A stretch of 10,191 nucleotides of DNA from positions 1 to 10,191 of the forward strand of contig DASCNB010000083.1 of the NCBI GenBank assembly GCA_036011265.1. Direction: 5' to 3'. Every line of letters starts with the position of its first letter. Positions within the stretch are counted from its first letter, which is position 1. The position numbers were made by a program, and so were the translations under genes. The DNA comes from CAJXCL01 sp036011265. GTDB taxonomy: Bacteria; Nitrospinota; Nitrospinia; CAJXCL01. The notes under the pieces are model-generated. The model had not been told where the DNA came from. It worked only from the letters and a program-made list of their open reading frames with translations, and did not search any database. This document shows positions 1-7,330 of the stretch, piece after piece.

Positions 1-131
1 GTTTTAACAATCTCGACATTAAAAGATTTTGGAAGTTTGTTTCTATTTCTAACTAAAAAAACCGTCATTAAAATAATGAGAGAAAGAGAAACCAAAAGCA
101 ACAGTTTTTTCAGCAATTTTTTAGTTTTCAT
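1..131 (-). CDS. N-terminal part of a membrane-anchored protein of unknown function (partial)
   Basis: Reading the minus strand from ATG at 131-129, the frame stays open to the window edge and gives 43 residues beginning MKTKKLLKKLLLLVSLSL. The pattern is a short lysine-rich head (K2, K4, K5, K8, K9), a hydrophobic stretch at about residues 10-26, then a basic polar segment (RNRNK). This is what an uncleaved N-terminal membrane anchor or signal sequence looks like. The start lies 15 bases after the stop of the Trm112-like gene on the same strand, so the two are probably co-transcribed. The only Shine-Dalgarno candidate is a weak AAGAG just before the ATG. I cannot name the family from 43 residues. 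An LptC-like or other bitopic envelope protein would fit the size of the anchor and the neighbourhood, but this is a guess. The rest of the gene lies outside the window. Confidence 0.6.
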   Translation of the reverse strand, partial: MKTKKLLKKLLLLVSLSLIILMTVFLVRNRNKLPKSFNVEIVK

Positions 132-146
132 TTCTCTTATTAATTA

Positions 147-317
147 TCAGTTAATTTTAACTGCCTCATCGATTAACATAATAGGAATATCATCTTTAAT
201 TTCATATTTTAATTTACATTTATCACAGATTAAGCCATTACCTTCTTTTGTGAGATAGATATCTCCTTTGCATTTTGGGCATGCTAAAATGTCTAATAGT
301 TCCTTATCAATTCCCAT
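147..317 (-). CDS. Trm112/YcaR-family small zinc-ribbon protein
   Basis: A 56-residue protein starts MGIDKELLDILACPKCKGDI and ends with TGA at 149-147. It has two CxxC pairs: C13 and C16 (ACPKC), then C31 and C34 (ICDKC), followed by LKYEIKDDIPIMLIDEA. This spacing and the C-terminal IPxMLxxEA ending are the hallmarks of the Trm112/UPF0434 (YcaR) family, whose usual length is about 55-65 residues, so it looks complete. The four cysteines should bind one zinc. In eukaryotes and archaea Trm112 is the activating partner of several methyltransferases; the role of stand-alone bacterial members is poorly defined. In E. coli the homologue ycaR lies in the msbA-lpxK-kdsB region, which agrees with the LPS theme here. 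The start is well supported: AAGGAG at 330-325 is a near-perfect ribosome binding site 7 bases upstream of the ATG. A membrane-anchored protein gene follows 15 bases downstream. Confidence 0.92.
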   Translation of the reverse strand: MGIDKELLDILACPKCKGDIYLTKEGNGLICDKCKLKYEIKDDIPIMLIDEAVKIN

Positions 318-361
318 CACATTTCTCCTTTTAAAAAGATAGTTTAATGATGCTAAATCAT

Positions 362-389
362 ATTATAATAATTTCTTTCTAACATCCAA
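362..389 (-). promoter_or_regulatory. Candidate promoter for the Trm112-like gene
   Basis: On the minus strand a perfect TATAAT lies at 367-362, with TTGGAT at 389-384 as a poor -35 box (16-base spacer). Transcription would begin near 355 and leave a leader of roughly 38 bases before the ATG at 317. The surrounding region is very AT-rich, so a TATAAT by chance is possible. The plus-strand promoter for the hydrolase gene at 478 must lie in the same 160-base gap; I see only weak candidates for it, such as TTGAAA at 417-422. Confidence 0.35.
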
Positions 390-477
390 TACTTAATTTC
401 CAGCTTGAGAATATATTTGAAAATATAACAAAAATAATGTAATTTGTTTCTAAATACTTATTATTAGAGGAATTAGC

Positions 478-1425
478 ATGAAATTGACTTTTTGGGGAGT
501 CCGGGGTTCCATCCCGGCGCCGATATCGAATTCAGAAATTCGTTATAAGGTTACGGAGGTTCTGAAGAAAGCTATCAAAGAAAAAATCATCAAAGAAAAT
601 CAGTTAGAAGATTTCATTAATTCTCTCCCTGCTGATTCACTGGGAACTACAGGTGGAAACACTGCTTGCGTTGAAATCCGGGCATCTAATAAGATTATGG
701 TATTTGATTCCGGTACAGGGATAAGAATATTAGGCCAAGAGTTAATGTCCGGCGAATTTGCTAAAGGAGAAGGAATCCTTCATCTCTTTTTGAGCCATAC
801 CCATTGGGACCACATAATGGGATTCCCCTTTTTTGTTCCTGCTTATATAAAAGGTAATTCTATTCATATATACAGCTGCCACCCGAAAATGGAAGATCGT
901 TTTAACAATCAGCATAACCCGCTCCATTTCCCTGTACAACTTGAATCGCTTTCTGCAAATATTGAATTTCATCCCATCAAATCCGAAGAAGATTTTATTC
1001 TTGATGATTGCACTATTACTCCAATTGATCTTAATCATCCTGGAGAATCATATGGATATCGTGTTGAGCATGCAGGGAAAAAAGTTGTCTATGCTACCGA
1101 TTCGGAATATAAAGATATTACCGATAAGGGTTTAAAAAAACATCTCGATTTTTTTTATGAAAGCGATATTTTGATTTTTGATGCCATGTACACATTGTCC
1201 GATGCATTAGATAAAGAAGATTGGGGACATAGTTCATCACTTATTGGAGCTGAAATTGCTATGGCAGCAAAGGTAAAAAAACTGATCTTATTTCATCATG
1301 ACCCTACCAATGATGATTGTGTCTTACAAGATATTCTGGAGAAAACAATAAAATTCATAAAAAAGAATACCGAGCATCAATGTGAAGTAATACTTGCGCG
1401 TGAAGGGCTCACGTTGGAAATATAA
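478..1425 (+). CDS. Metallo-beta-lactamase-fold hydrolase, PhnP / cyclic phosphodiesterase-like
   Basis: This 315-residue cytoplasmic protein opens with MKLTFWGVRGSIP, the classic start of the RNase Z/PhnP-like branch of the MBL-fold superfamily (Lactamase_B_2 type). Metal-site motifs are all present: HTHWDH at 107-112, H187 in LNHPGES, D208 in YATDSE, H251 in DWGHSS and the HHDP group at 273-276. An intact di-metal hydrolase is therefore expected. Relatives cleave phosphodiester or cyclic phosphate bonds in nucleotides or sugars; the substrate here cannot be read from sequence. A charged segment at about 17-57, rich in K and E, is inserted between the GSIPAP loop and the TTGGNTACVEIR strand; simpler family members go almost directly from one to the other. 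There is no signal peptide. The start is supported by AGAGGA at 466-471, 6 bases before the ATG. The gene is divergent from the Trm112-like gene and appears monocistronic, with 294 non-coding bases after it. Confidence 0.88.
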   Translation: MKLTFWGVRGSIPAPISNSEIRYKVTEVLKKAIKEKIIKENQLEDFINSLPADSLGTTGGNTACVEIRASNKIMVFDSGTGIRILGQELMSGEFAKGEGILHLFLSHTHWDHIMGFPFFVPAYIKGNSIHIYSCHPKMEDRFNNQHNPLHFPVQLESLSANIEFHPIKSEEDFILDDCTITPIDLNHPGESYGYRVEHAGKKVVYATDSEYKDITDKGLKKHLDFFYESDILIFDAMYTLSDALDKEDWGHSSSLIGAEIAMAAKVKKLILFHHDPTNDDCVLQDILEKTIKFIKKNTEHQCEVILAREGLTLEI

Positions 1426-1719
1426 TCTTTTCTCTTTAGAAGCTCGCTCCACCAATTTTCCTTATGACAAACAAAAACATTTAAGAAATAAAAACCATAA
1501 AAGTTATTGCAATCATGCTTCGAAACCTCTGCCGGAAGATTTGAACCAACAAGGAAGTGGAATCAATTGAACAAATAACTTTAGATTTTTCTTCAAGGAC
1601 CTGAAACCCGCAATCTGATGGTTCGGCAAACGTTCGACTGAACTCATGCCGAAGACTCACCATGATAATGTCGCTATGAGTCCGTCGAAGTAGTATTTTC
1701 CATGTAGTGAGCGAATCAA
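1426..1719 (+). other. 294-base intergenic region, no gene seen
   Basis: This gap between the hydrolase and exporter genes has no credible coding frame on either strand. The first two thirds (about 1426-1620) are AT-rich with no clear hairpin plus T-tract terminator. The last third contains the palindromic element described separately. The exporter start at 1720 has only a weak GTGAG-like ribosome binding site at about 1706-1710, and no convincing -35/-10 pair is visible before it. Confidence 0.6.
1622..1690. repeat. REP-like nested palindromic element
   Basis: Two overlapping inverted repeats are visible. The inner one is TTCGGCA (1622-1628) against TGCCGAA (1647-1653), a perfect 7-base match. 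The longer one pairs TTCGAC plus ACTCAT (1633-1638 and 1642-1647) with ATGAGT plus GTCGAA (1676-1681 and 1684-1689): twelve matching bases in two blocks, split by a small TGA/CC bulge. A further GACTCA (1654-1659) matches TGAGTC (1677-1682). These pairings share bases, so a transcript could form one or another but not all together. Ends of the TTCGAC...GTCGAA type are common in dispersed intergenic palindromes of bacterial genomes. Whether this one is repeated elsewhere cannot be seen from one copy. Confidence 0.6.
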
Positions 1720-4497
1720 ATGTTCCACAAAAATTTCAAGGATAAAATTTTAGAGGCTATCTCGGCCTTTGTTAGCAAACATCCTTACTTTATCCTCATC
1801 TCTTCAATTCTTCTGGCACTATTATCCATCCATTACACTATTAATAATCTCAAATTTTTAACTAACCGGAATGATCTTATTTCACCTCATGCCAAGTACT
1901 ATCAAGACTACCAAAATTTCCGTGAGGAGTTTAATAATTCCGACGGGATAGTTGTAGTTATAGAAGGATCGAACAAGGAAAGAGTCAAAAATTTTGTAGA
2001 AGATCTTGCACATTTTTTCCATTCCAATCCCGACAAATTTCAGGATGCTTTTTATAAAATTGATACAGATTTTTTTAAAAGAAAAAAACTCCTCTTTCTC
2101 AGCCCAAATGATCTTCATGCTTTGGAGAATAAAATAAAATCAAATAGTTCTTTTATCAAGAGCCTTATTAAAAACCCAAATCTTGAATCATTTTTCAATC
2201 AGGTTAATAAGGAGATAAGTAAGGCCATGGTTGGAACATTGATCTCGGATTTTTTTGGAGGGAATAAAAAAAGTGATGAGAATGATTTAGATAATCCATT
2301 AGATTTAACACTGGTTGAATCCATTCTGGAAGAAACAGTGGCTCACTTAAAGGGTGAGAATGATTTTTCATCCTTTTGGAATAATTTTTTTATTAAGAAA
2401 AAAGGAGAAATAGATGAAGAGGGGTATCTCACTTCAAAGGAGAAAAAGTTTTATTATGTTTTTATAAGTCCAGAGGAAAATCAATCTGATTTTGCCAGAG
2501 CTGTAGTCCCGATAAACATTACTCGAAATTATATTAAAAAATTACAGGACAAGTATCCCGGCGTCATTGCCGGTGTTACCGGACCCACCGCTTTAGCTTC
2601 CGATGAGATGGTGACGACAAGCAATGACATGGTGAGGGCCTCTTTGATTTCATTAGCAGGTGTCTCTCTCCTTTTTATAATTTCTTTAAAAAGATTCATA
2701 CTGCCAATTATTGCGGTTTTTACATTAGTTATTTCGCTATGCTGGTCTCTTGGTTTTACCACATTAACTGTCGGTCACTTAAACATATTATCGGTAGTTT
2801 TTACGACTATTCTAATCGGGCTTGGTATAGATTTTGGCATTCACTTTATTACAAGGTTTCAGGAAGAACAAACACTTGAAAACAATGTAACAGCATCCAT
2901 CACCAACTCACTTATTGGCACAGGAAAGGGAGTTATTGCAGGGGCTATTACTACATCATTTGCTTTTATGGCAACTATTTTTACTGATTTCAAGGGCATT
3001 GCTGAACTGGGATTTATAGCCGGAACAGGCATCATTATTTGTCTGGTAGCCACAATTACTCTTTTACCAGCTATGATCATAATTATGGAGCGTTTTAAAG
3101 CTATTCATTTGGTACAAAAATTATCTGAAAAGTTTGTATTCAAGCATAGCCTGTCACAAAAGACCGTACACCCATTTTTCGATATTTTGCTGAAAAAACC
3201 GCTTGCTTTAATTCTTTTGGGTTCTTTTATCACTCTTTTATCCATTTTCTTTATCAGGAATGTCCGCTTTGACTACAACATTCTGAACCTTCAAGCCTCA
3301 GGCTTAGAATCAGTAGATTATGAGATGAAAATACTAAATAATTCAGATAGATCCGCCTGGTATGGGGCTGTAATTGTAAATTCATTTGATGAAGTTCTTT
3401 CAACAAAGAAAGACCTCGAATCTCTTTCATCAGTTAACGTCGTAAGCAGCATCGCTTCCATAGTACCTGATAGACAGGAAGAAAAAATAAATATCATAAA
3501 AAAAATTTCTCGCTTATTCAGCAAATTTCCAGATCCTCGCAAGGATAACAACTCTGTGGATTTAAATAGTTTAAGTAATATCTTGAATAAAATTAATTTT
3601 AAAATGAGAAATGAAAAAAAAGATAGTTGGAAGGAGAAGAGCAAACCTCAAGCCGAGTCTATTAAAAAAGTCAGAAAATTAATTTCTGATTTTAATTATT
3701 TAGTAAAACAACAAAAAAAAACATTCATGGAAGAGAGTTTGAATAAGTACCAGACCATTCTATTTGCTGATTTTAATAAAAAAATGAAAACTTTTAAAGA
3801 GGCCCTTAATCCGGAAAAAATAATGATTATCGATATCCCTGAAAATTTAAAAGAACGTTTTATCGGTAAAACTAAAAAATTTCTCCTCCAGGTATTTCCA
3901 AAAATGAATATTTATGATAGAGAACCAATGGAAAAATTTATTTCAGATATCTGGTCAATTGATCCCAACGCTACAGGCACAGCAGTAACAGCAAGTGAAT
4001 CCAGCCGTCTTATGAAGGAGGGATACATCAAGGGCGGTATTTATGCATTAATAGCTATTTTATGGTTCGTCTGGATATCTTTCAGGGATTGGCGTTGCGC
4101 TTTGCTGGCCATTCTACCATTGGCACTCGGAACTTTATGGACTCTCGGCCTGATGGGACTCTTTAATCTCCCATTTAATCTTGCAAATCTTGTTATTCTG
4201 CCACTCATTATTGGAATCGGTGTTGACAACGGCATACATATAGTTCACCGACACAGAGATGACATAGGCAGTATGGTTTCCCCGGTATACAAGAGCACGG
4301 GAAAAGCTGTTATTCTGAGTTCGTTGACCACAATGATCGGCTTTGGCAGCCTCATGGTTGCTTCACACAGAGGAATTCACAGCATTGGTGTTTTATTGAC
4401 CATAGGAGTAGGATGCTGCATGATTGCCTCTTTAACAATCCTTCCTGCTATACTCAAAATTACACGTGAAAAAGGATGGGAGCCGAAAAAAACATAG
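1720..4497 (+). CDS. RND-superfamily exporter of the MMPL / HpnN-like type
   Basis: This 925-residue inner-membrane protein has the duplicated RND architecture. TM1 is at about 23-40, a first periplasmic domain at about 41-305, and TM2-TM6 at about 306-455. TM7 is at about 492-512, a second periplasmic domain at about 513-768, and TM8-TM12 at about 770-912. The two halves carry matching signature helices, GLGIDFGIHF at 367-376 and GIGVDNGIHI at 832-841. Their aspartates D371 and D836 sit where RND pumps place proton-relay residues, so proton-driven export is likely. The length and motifs fit the MMPL/hopanoid-associated (HpnN) group, which moves lipids or hydrophobic molecules, rather than the AcrB drug pumps of more than 1,000 residues. 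No membrane-fusion or outer-membrane partner is adjacent. The second loop has a long, lysine-rich and probably helical stretch at about 585-700. ATG 1720 is the only reasonable start because an in-frame TGA lies at 1708-1710. The substrate is unknown; a lipid is plausible beside msbA. Confidence 0.87.
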   Translation: MFHKNFKDKILEAISAFVSKHPYFILISSILLALLSIHYTINNLKFLTNRNDLISPHAKYYQDYQNFREEFNNSDGIVVVIEGSNKERVKNFVEDLAHFFHSNPDKFQDAFYKIDTDFFKRKKLLFLSPNDLHALENKIKSNSSFIKSLIKNPNLESFFNQVNKEISKAMVGTLISDFFGGNKKSDENDLDNPLDLTLVESILEETVAHLKGENDFSSFWNNFFIKKKGEIDEEGYLTSKEKKFYYVFISPEENQSDFARAVVPINITRNYIKKLQDKYPGVIAGVTGPTALASDEMVTTSNDMVRASLISLAGVSLLFIISLKRFILPIIAVFTLVISLCWSLGFTTLTVGHLNILSVVFTTILIGLGIDFGIHFITRFQEEQTLENNVTASITNSLIGTGKGVIAGAITTSFAFMATIFTDFKGIAELGFIAGTGIIICLVATITLLPAMIIIMERFKAIHLVQKLSEKFVFKHSLSQKTVHPFFDILLKKPLALILLGSFITLLSIFFIRNVRFDYNILNLQASGLESVDYEMKILNNSDRSAWYGAVIVNSFDEVLSTKKDLESLSSVNVVSSIASIVPDRQEEKINIIKKISRLFSKFPDPRKDNNSVDLNSLSNILNKINFKMRNEKKDSWKEKSKPQAESIKKVRKLISDFNYLVKQQKKTFMEESLNKYQTILFADFNKKMKTFKEALNPEKIMIIDIPENLKERFIGKTKKFLLQVFPKMNIYDREPMEKFISDIWSIDPNATGTAVTASESSRLMKEGYIKGGIYALIAILWFVWISFRDWRCALLAILPLALGTLWTLGLMGLFNLPFNLANLVILPLIIGIGVDNGIHIVHRHRDDIGSMVSPVYKSTGKAVILSSLTTMIGFGSLMVASHRGIHSIGVLLTIGVGCCMIASLTILPAILKITREKGWEPKKT

Positions 4498-4552
4498 CTC
4501 AACATTTCAATTATTTTTTGAAGCATTTCACTTCTAATCCCAGGGCGTCTCA

Positions 4553-4580
4553 TTGAGGCTTATTGAAGCTGTGTTATAAT
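4553..4580 (+). promoter_or_regulatory. Candidate sigma70-type promoter of the msbA/LPS block
   Basis: TTGAGG at 4553-4558 and a perfect TATAAT at 4575-4580 are separated by 16 bases. Transcription would start near 4587 and give a leader of about 60 bases before the msbA ATG. This is the clearest promoter in the window and it lies in the 152-base gap between the exporter and msbA, which suggests that the LPS genes form their own transcription unit. No strong terminator is visible after the exporter stop, so read-through is also possible. The -35 region overlaps a tandem ten-base repeat, reported as a finding. Confidence 0.55.
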
Positions 4581-4649
4581 CAAATAGTTTAAATTGCTTT
4601 AGAGCGATAAATTTCTTAAATTGTGTGCGCAATAAATCAGAAATAGGAT

Positions 4650-6392
4650 ATGAAAGACTACAGAACAATTTTTCGTTTAGTTAAGCCATACTGGAAAAGA
4701 GTTGCTATCGCAGGAGTGATTGGCATCATTATATCCGCTCTGAATGCGTCTCTTGCATGGCTTGTGAAACCGGCCCTGGACAGCCTTCTTCAAAAGAAAA
4801 ATGTTAACATGCTTATGCTCCTTCCATATGGTGTGTTTCTAATTTTCTTTACAAAAGGCGCGTTTGTTTTTCTGCATGAATACCTTATGAGATCTGCATC
4901 CCAGAAGATGGTTATGGACCTTAGAAACAGGCTTTACCAGCACGTCATTAAGTTACCCATGAACTACTTTAGTAAAAATTCAAGCGGTTCATTGATGTCT
5001 AAAGTTGTAAATGATACAAACGCATTACAATCCGTTGTATCCCTGGCGATTAAAGACTTGCTGGTCGAGAGCGCTTCTCTTATCGCCCTCACAGGCGTCG
5101 CCCTCTACCGTCGTTGGGATCTTACGCTAATAGCCATGTTCGGGTTGCCAGCAGCTTTTTATGGTGTAGGCGTTCTTGGAAAAAGATTAAAACGTATAAG
5201 TCAGCGAGCCCAGGAAAAAATATCCATCATTACAGAAATCCTTCATGAGAGTTTTTCGGGAATAAAAATGATTAAAGCATTTGTAAAGGAAACCGATGAA
5301 ACCGAGCGTTTTAAACATAAAAATAAAGATTACTACAGAGAGAACATGCGGTCTGTAAGAGTTTCAGAACTTGTTTCCCTGATGATGGAATCTGTAGCCG
5401 GTTTAGGTATTGCCTTTGTCATGTGGTATGGAGGAAAACTTATAATTGAGGATGTCATAACACCCGGAGATTTTTTCTCTTTTCTTACGGCAATATTTAT
5501 GCTCTACACCCCGGCCAGAAGACTTGCAAAAGTAAATAACGGTATCCAGAAAGCCAGAGCGCCTCTTCAAAGAATATTCAGTTTGCTTTCTGTAGAAGAA
5601 GAGAAAGACGGAATGAATAATATCAATTCTTTCAAAGAGGAAATTAAATTTGATGGTGTATTCTTTAGATACCCATCCGTAAAAAATAATGCATTGGATA
5701 ATATAAATTTCACAATTAAAAAAGGTATGATCATCGCAATTGTTGGACAAAGCGGCGCCGGGAAAACAACCCTTATTAATATGCTTCCAAGATTTTATAT
5801 GCCTGATGAAGGCTCAATTCGTATAGATGGTATGGATATATCTACAGTAACTTTAAAATCCCTTAGATCACTGTTCGGAATTGTTAGCCAGGACGTAATA
5901 CTTTTTAATGATACTGCGATGAATAACATTAAATACGGCAAGCCGGAATCAAATGAGAAAGATGTCATTCTGGCCGCAAAAGCAGCTTACGCTCATGAGT
6001 TCATTCTGGAATTTCCACATGGCTATGATTCTGTGGTTGGAGAAAGAGGAGTAAAGCTTTCAGGTGGACAAAAACAAAGGCTATCTATTGCAAGAGCAAT
6101 CCTCAAAAACCCACCCATATTAATTCTTGATGAAGCAACCTCGTCCCTTGATACCGAGTCTGAAGTGATAATTCAAAATGCGCTTGAAAATCTTATGGAG
6201 AGCAGAACCACTTTCGTCATTGCACATCGACTTTCCACAGTAAGAAAAGCGGATATGATAATTGCTCTGGAAAAGGGAAGGATTGTTGAGTCTGGCACTC
6301 ATGAAGAACTTCTCGCGAAAGAAGGGCTTTATCAAAGACTCTATGAAATACAGTTCCGGGGTCAGGAAGAAGTGACAACCTCAAAGAATTAG
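4650..6392 (+). CDS. msbA: Lipid A export ABC transporter, permease/ATPase MsbA
   Basis: This 580-residue half-transporter has the domain order and length typical of MsbA (about 580 residues). The six-helix ABC membrane domain spans about 15-310, starting with the VKPYWKR sequence typical of the family. The ATPase domain spans about 330-570. Visible nucleotide-site motifs are Walker A GQSGAGKT (366-373), the Q-loop glutamine Q414, the signature LSGGQ (470-474), Walker B LILDE with catalytic E495, the D-loop SSLD and the H-loop H526. All are intact, so it should be an active ATPase. MsbA homodimers flip lipid A-core from the inner to the outer leaflet of the inner membrane. Three glycosyltransferase genes follow, which supports this role over a generic multidrug exporter. 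An AGGA at 4645-4648 lies only one base from the ATG, too close to be a normal ribosome binding site, but the N-terminus aligns with the family as it stands. Confidence 0.88.
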   Translation: MKDYRTIFRLVKPYWKRVAIAGVIGIIISALNASLAWLVKPALDSLLQKKNVNMLMLLPYGVFLIFFTKGAFVFLHEYLMRSASQKMVMDLRNRLYQHVIKLPMNYFSKNSSGSLMSKVVNDTNALQSVVSLAIKDLLVESASLIALTGVALYRRWDLTLIAMFGLPAAFYGVGVLGKRLKRISQRAQEKISIITEILHESFSGIKMIKAFVKETDETERFKHKNKDYYRENMRSVRVSELVSLMMESVAGLGIAFVMWYGGKLIIEDVITPGDFFSFLTAIFMLYTPARRLAKVNNGIQKARAPLQRIFSLLSVEEEKDGMNNINSFKEEIKFDGVFFRYPSVKNNALDNINFTIKKGMIIAIVGQSGAGKTTLINMLPRFYMPDEGSIRIDGMDISTVTLKSLRSLFGIVSQDVILFNDTAMNNIKYGKPESNEKDVILAAKAAYAHEFILEFPHGYDSVVGERGVKLSGGQKQRLSIARAILKNPPILILDEATSSLDTESEVIIQNALENLMESRTTFVIAHRLSTVRKADMIIALEKGRIVESGTHEELLAKEGLYQRLYEIQFRGQEEVTTSKN

Positions 6393-6427
6393 TTTATTTT
6401 GCCGACAGAATTCACTGAAAAAAAGTA

Positions 6428-7330
6428 ATGGCACGAAAGCATAAAGTTGTTTTTTTACGAAGCATAATACCTCACACTGCGTCAGGTTACTATTTTAAGG
6501 GAATGCAAAAACAGGATGTGGATCTTATTGAAATTCCATTTGATCCGCATCAGCCTCAGCCGGATATGAAATTTCCGGATGCAGATTTGTTGTTAATGGT
6601 TGATTGTGGTTTACCTGTTGAGTTTCCAAGCTTAAAAAATTACGGTAGCCCAAAAGGCTATGTGAGTATAGATTCTTGCCACAAATTAAAAATCCATCAA
6701 GAATATTGTGAAAAACACGAGTTTGACTATATATGGGTCGCTCAAAAACATATGGTAAGGGAATTGGGCACAAACGCATCATGGCTCCCTCTTGCAGCGG
6801 ATGAAGACATTCATGTTTATAACGCGCTCATGATGGAGAACAATCGTTTTTGGAAAAGAATATTCCGCCGAAGCCGTTATGATATTGGCATGTGTGCCGC
6901 TCCTTATAAACACCGTCGCCGTTTTGAAAAGCTTTTCAAAAAAGCCGGGTTGAGTACAAATTTTTATTTTAGAAAAAAGTTTGGGAAAACGGCTGTGCAT
7001 GAAATAGCTATATGCACTATAGGTTTTAACGCAGGCGCTGGTTTTAACAACAACAAAGGGCAGGATATCAATATGAGAGTTTTTGAAACCATGGCAAACG
7101 GAAAGGCTATGTTATTGACCAACAGCTATGATAGTCTTGGATATGAAGAGCTGTTTGAAGAAGGACGGCATTACGTCACTTTTAAATCGGAAGAAGAAGC
7201 TGTGGAAAAAGCGCTTTATTACGCAAAAAACTCAGTTGAAGCATCCTGTATAGCTCTTGAAGGCCAGAGTCATATTTTATCAAACCATACTTATGCTCAT
7301 CGTTGTCGTAAAATTCTTTCTGTTCTATGA
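6428..7330 (+). CDS. CgeB-like GT-B glycosyltransferase
   Basis: This 300-residue cytoplasmic protein has no signal peptide. The N-terminal half (about 5-125) alternates strand and helix segments (KVVFLRS, ADLLLMVDCG, FDYIWVAQKH) and ends in SWLPLAADEDIH. That ending is typical of the linker strand in the CgeB/YkvP-like group. The C-terminal half carries GQDINMRVFETMANGKAMLLTN (about 211-232) and LFEEGRHYVTFKSEEEAVEKA (about 242-262). These match the nucleotide-sugar domain called Glycos_transf_1_2, in which the INMRxFE segment lies near the donor. It therefore probably transfers a sugar from an NDP-sugar onto an LPS core or other surface glycan; donor and acceptor cannot be told. It lies 35 bases after msbA. 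No AGG-type ribosome binding site precedes ATG 6428 (only an A-run), so translation may depend on the upstream gene. Its stop overlaps the next start by four bases (ATGA). Confidence 0.8.
   Translation: MARKHKVVFLRSIIPHTASGYYFKGMQKQDVDLIEIPFDPHQPQPDMKFPDADLLLMVDCGLPVEFPSLKNYGSPKGYVSIDSCHKLKIHQEYCEKHEFDYIWVAQKHMVRELGTNASWLPLAADEDIHVYNALMMENNRFWKRIFRRSRYDIGMCAAPYKHRRRFEKLFKKAGLSTNFYFRKKFGKTAVHEIAICTIGFNAGAGFNNNKGQDINMRVFETMANGKAMLLTNSYDSLGYEELFEEGRHYVTFKSEEEAVEKALYYAKNSVEASCIALEGQSHILSNHTYAHRCRKILSVL

Noticed and set aside
37..258. Plus-strand open frame of 73 residues at the left end
   Set aside because: It lies antisense across the Trm112-like gene and its partner, whose minus-strand frames have zinc-ribbon motifs and good start signals. 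The plus-strand protein is low-complexity and has no recognisable motif.
405..429. Plus-strand promoter TTGAGA / TATAAC for the hydrolase gene
   Set aside because: The spacer would be only 13 bases, outside the usable range for a sigma70 promoter.
1600..1660. Possible tRNA remnant or attachment site (GTTCGACT looks like a T-loop)
   Set aside because: The flanking bases do not form the five-pair T-stem and no acceptor, D or anticodon arm can be found. The bases are better explained by the inverted repeats.
1481..1663. Minus-strand open frame of 60 residues in the 294-base gap
   Set aside because: It reads through the palindromic element, has no convincing ribosome binding site and no recognisable domain. 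The start falls inside the inverted repeat region, so it is probably chance.
4498..4530. Possible terminator after the exporter gene (TTCAA at 4506-4510 and TTGAA at 4518-4522)
   Set aside because: The stem has only five AT-rich pairs and no following T-tract, so it is too weak to call a terminator.
5403..5750. Minus-strand open frame of 115 residues within msbA
   Set aside because: It is fully antisense to a gene with complete ABC transporter motifs and shows no domain of its own.
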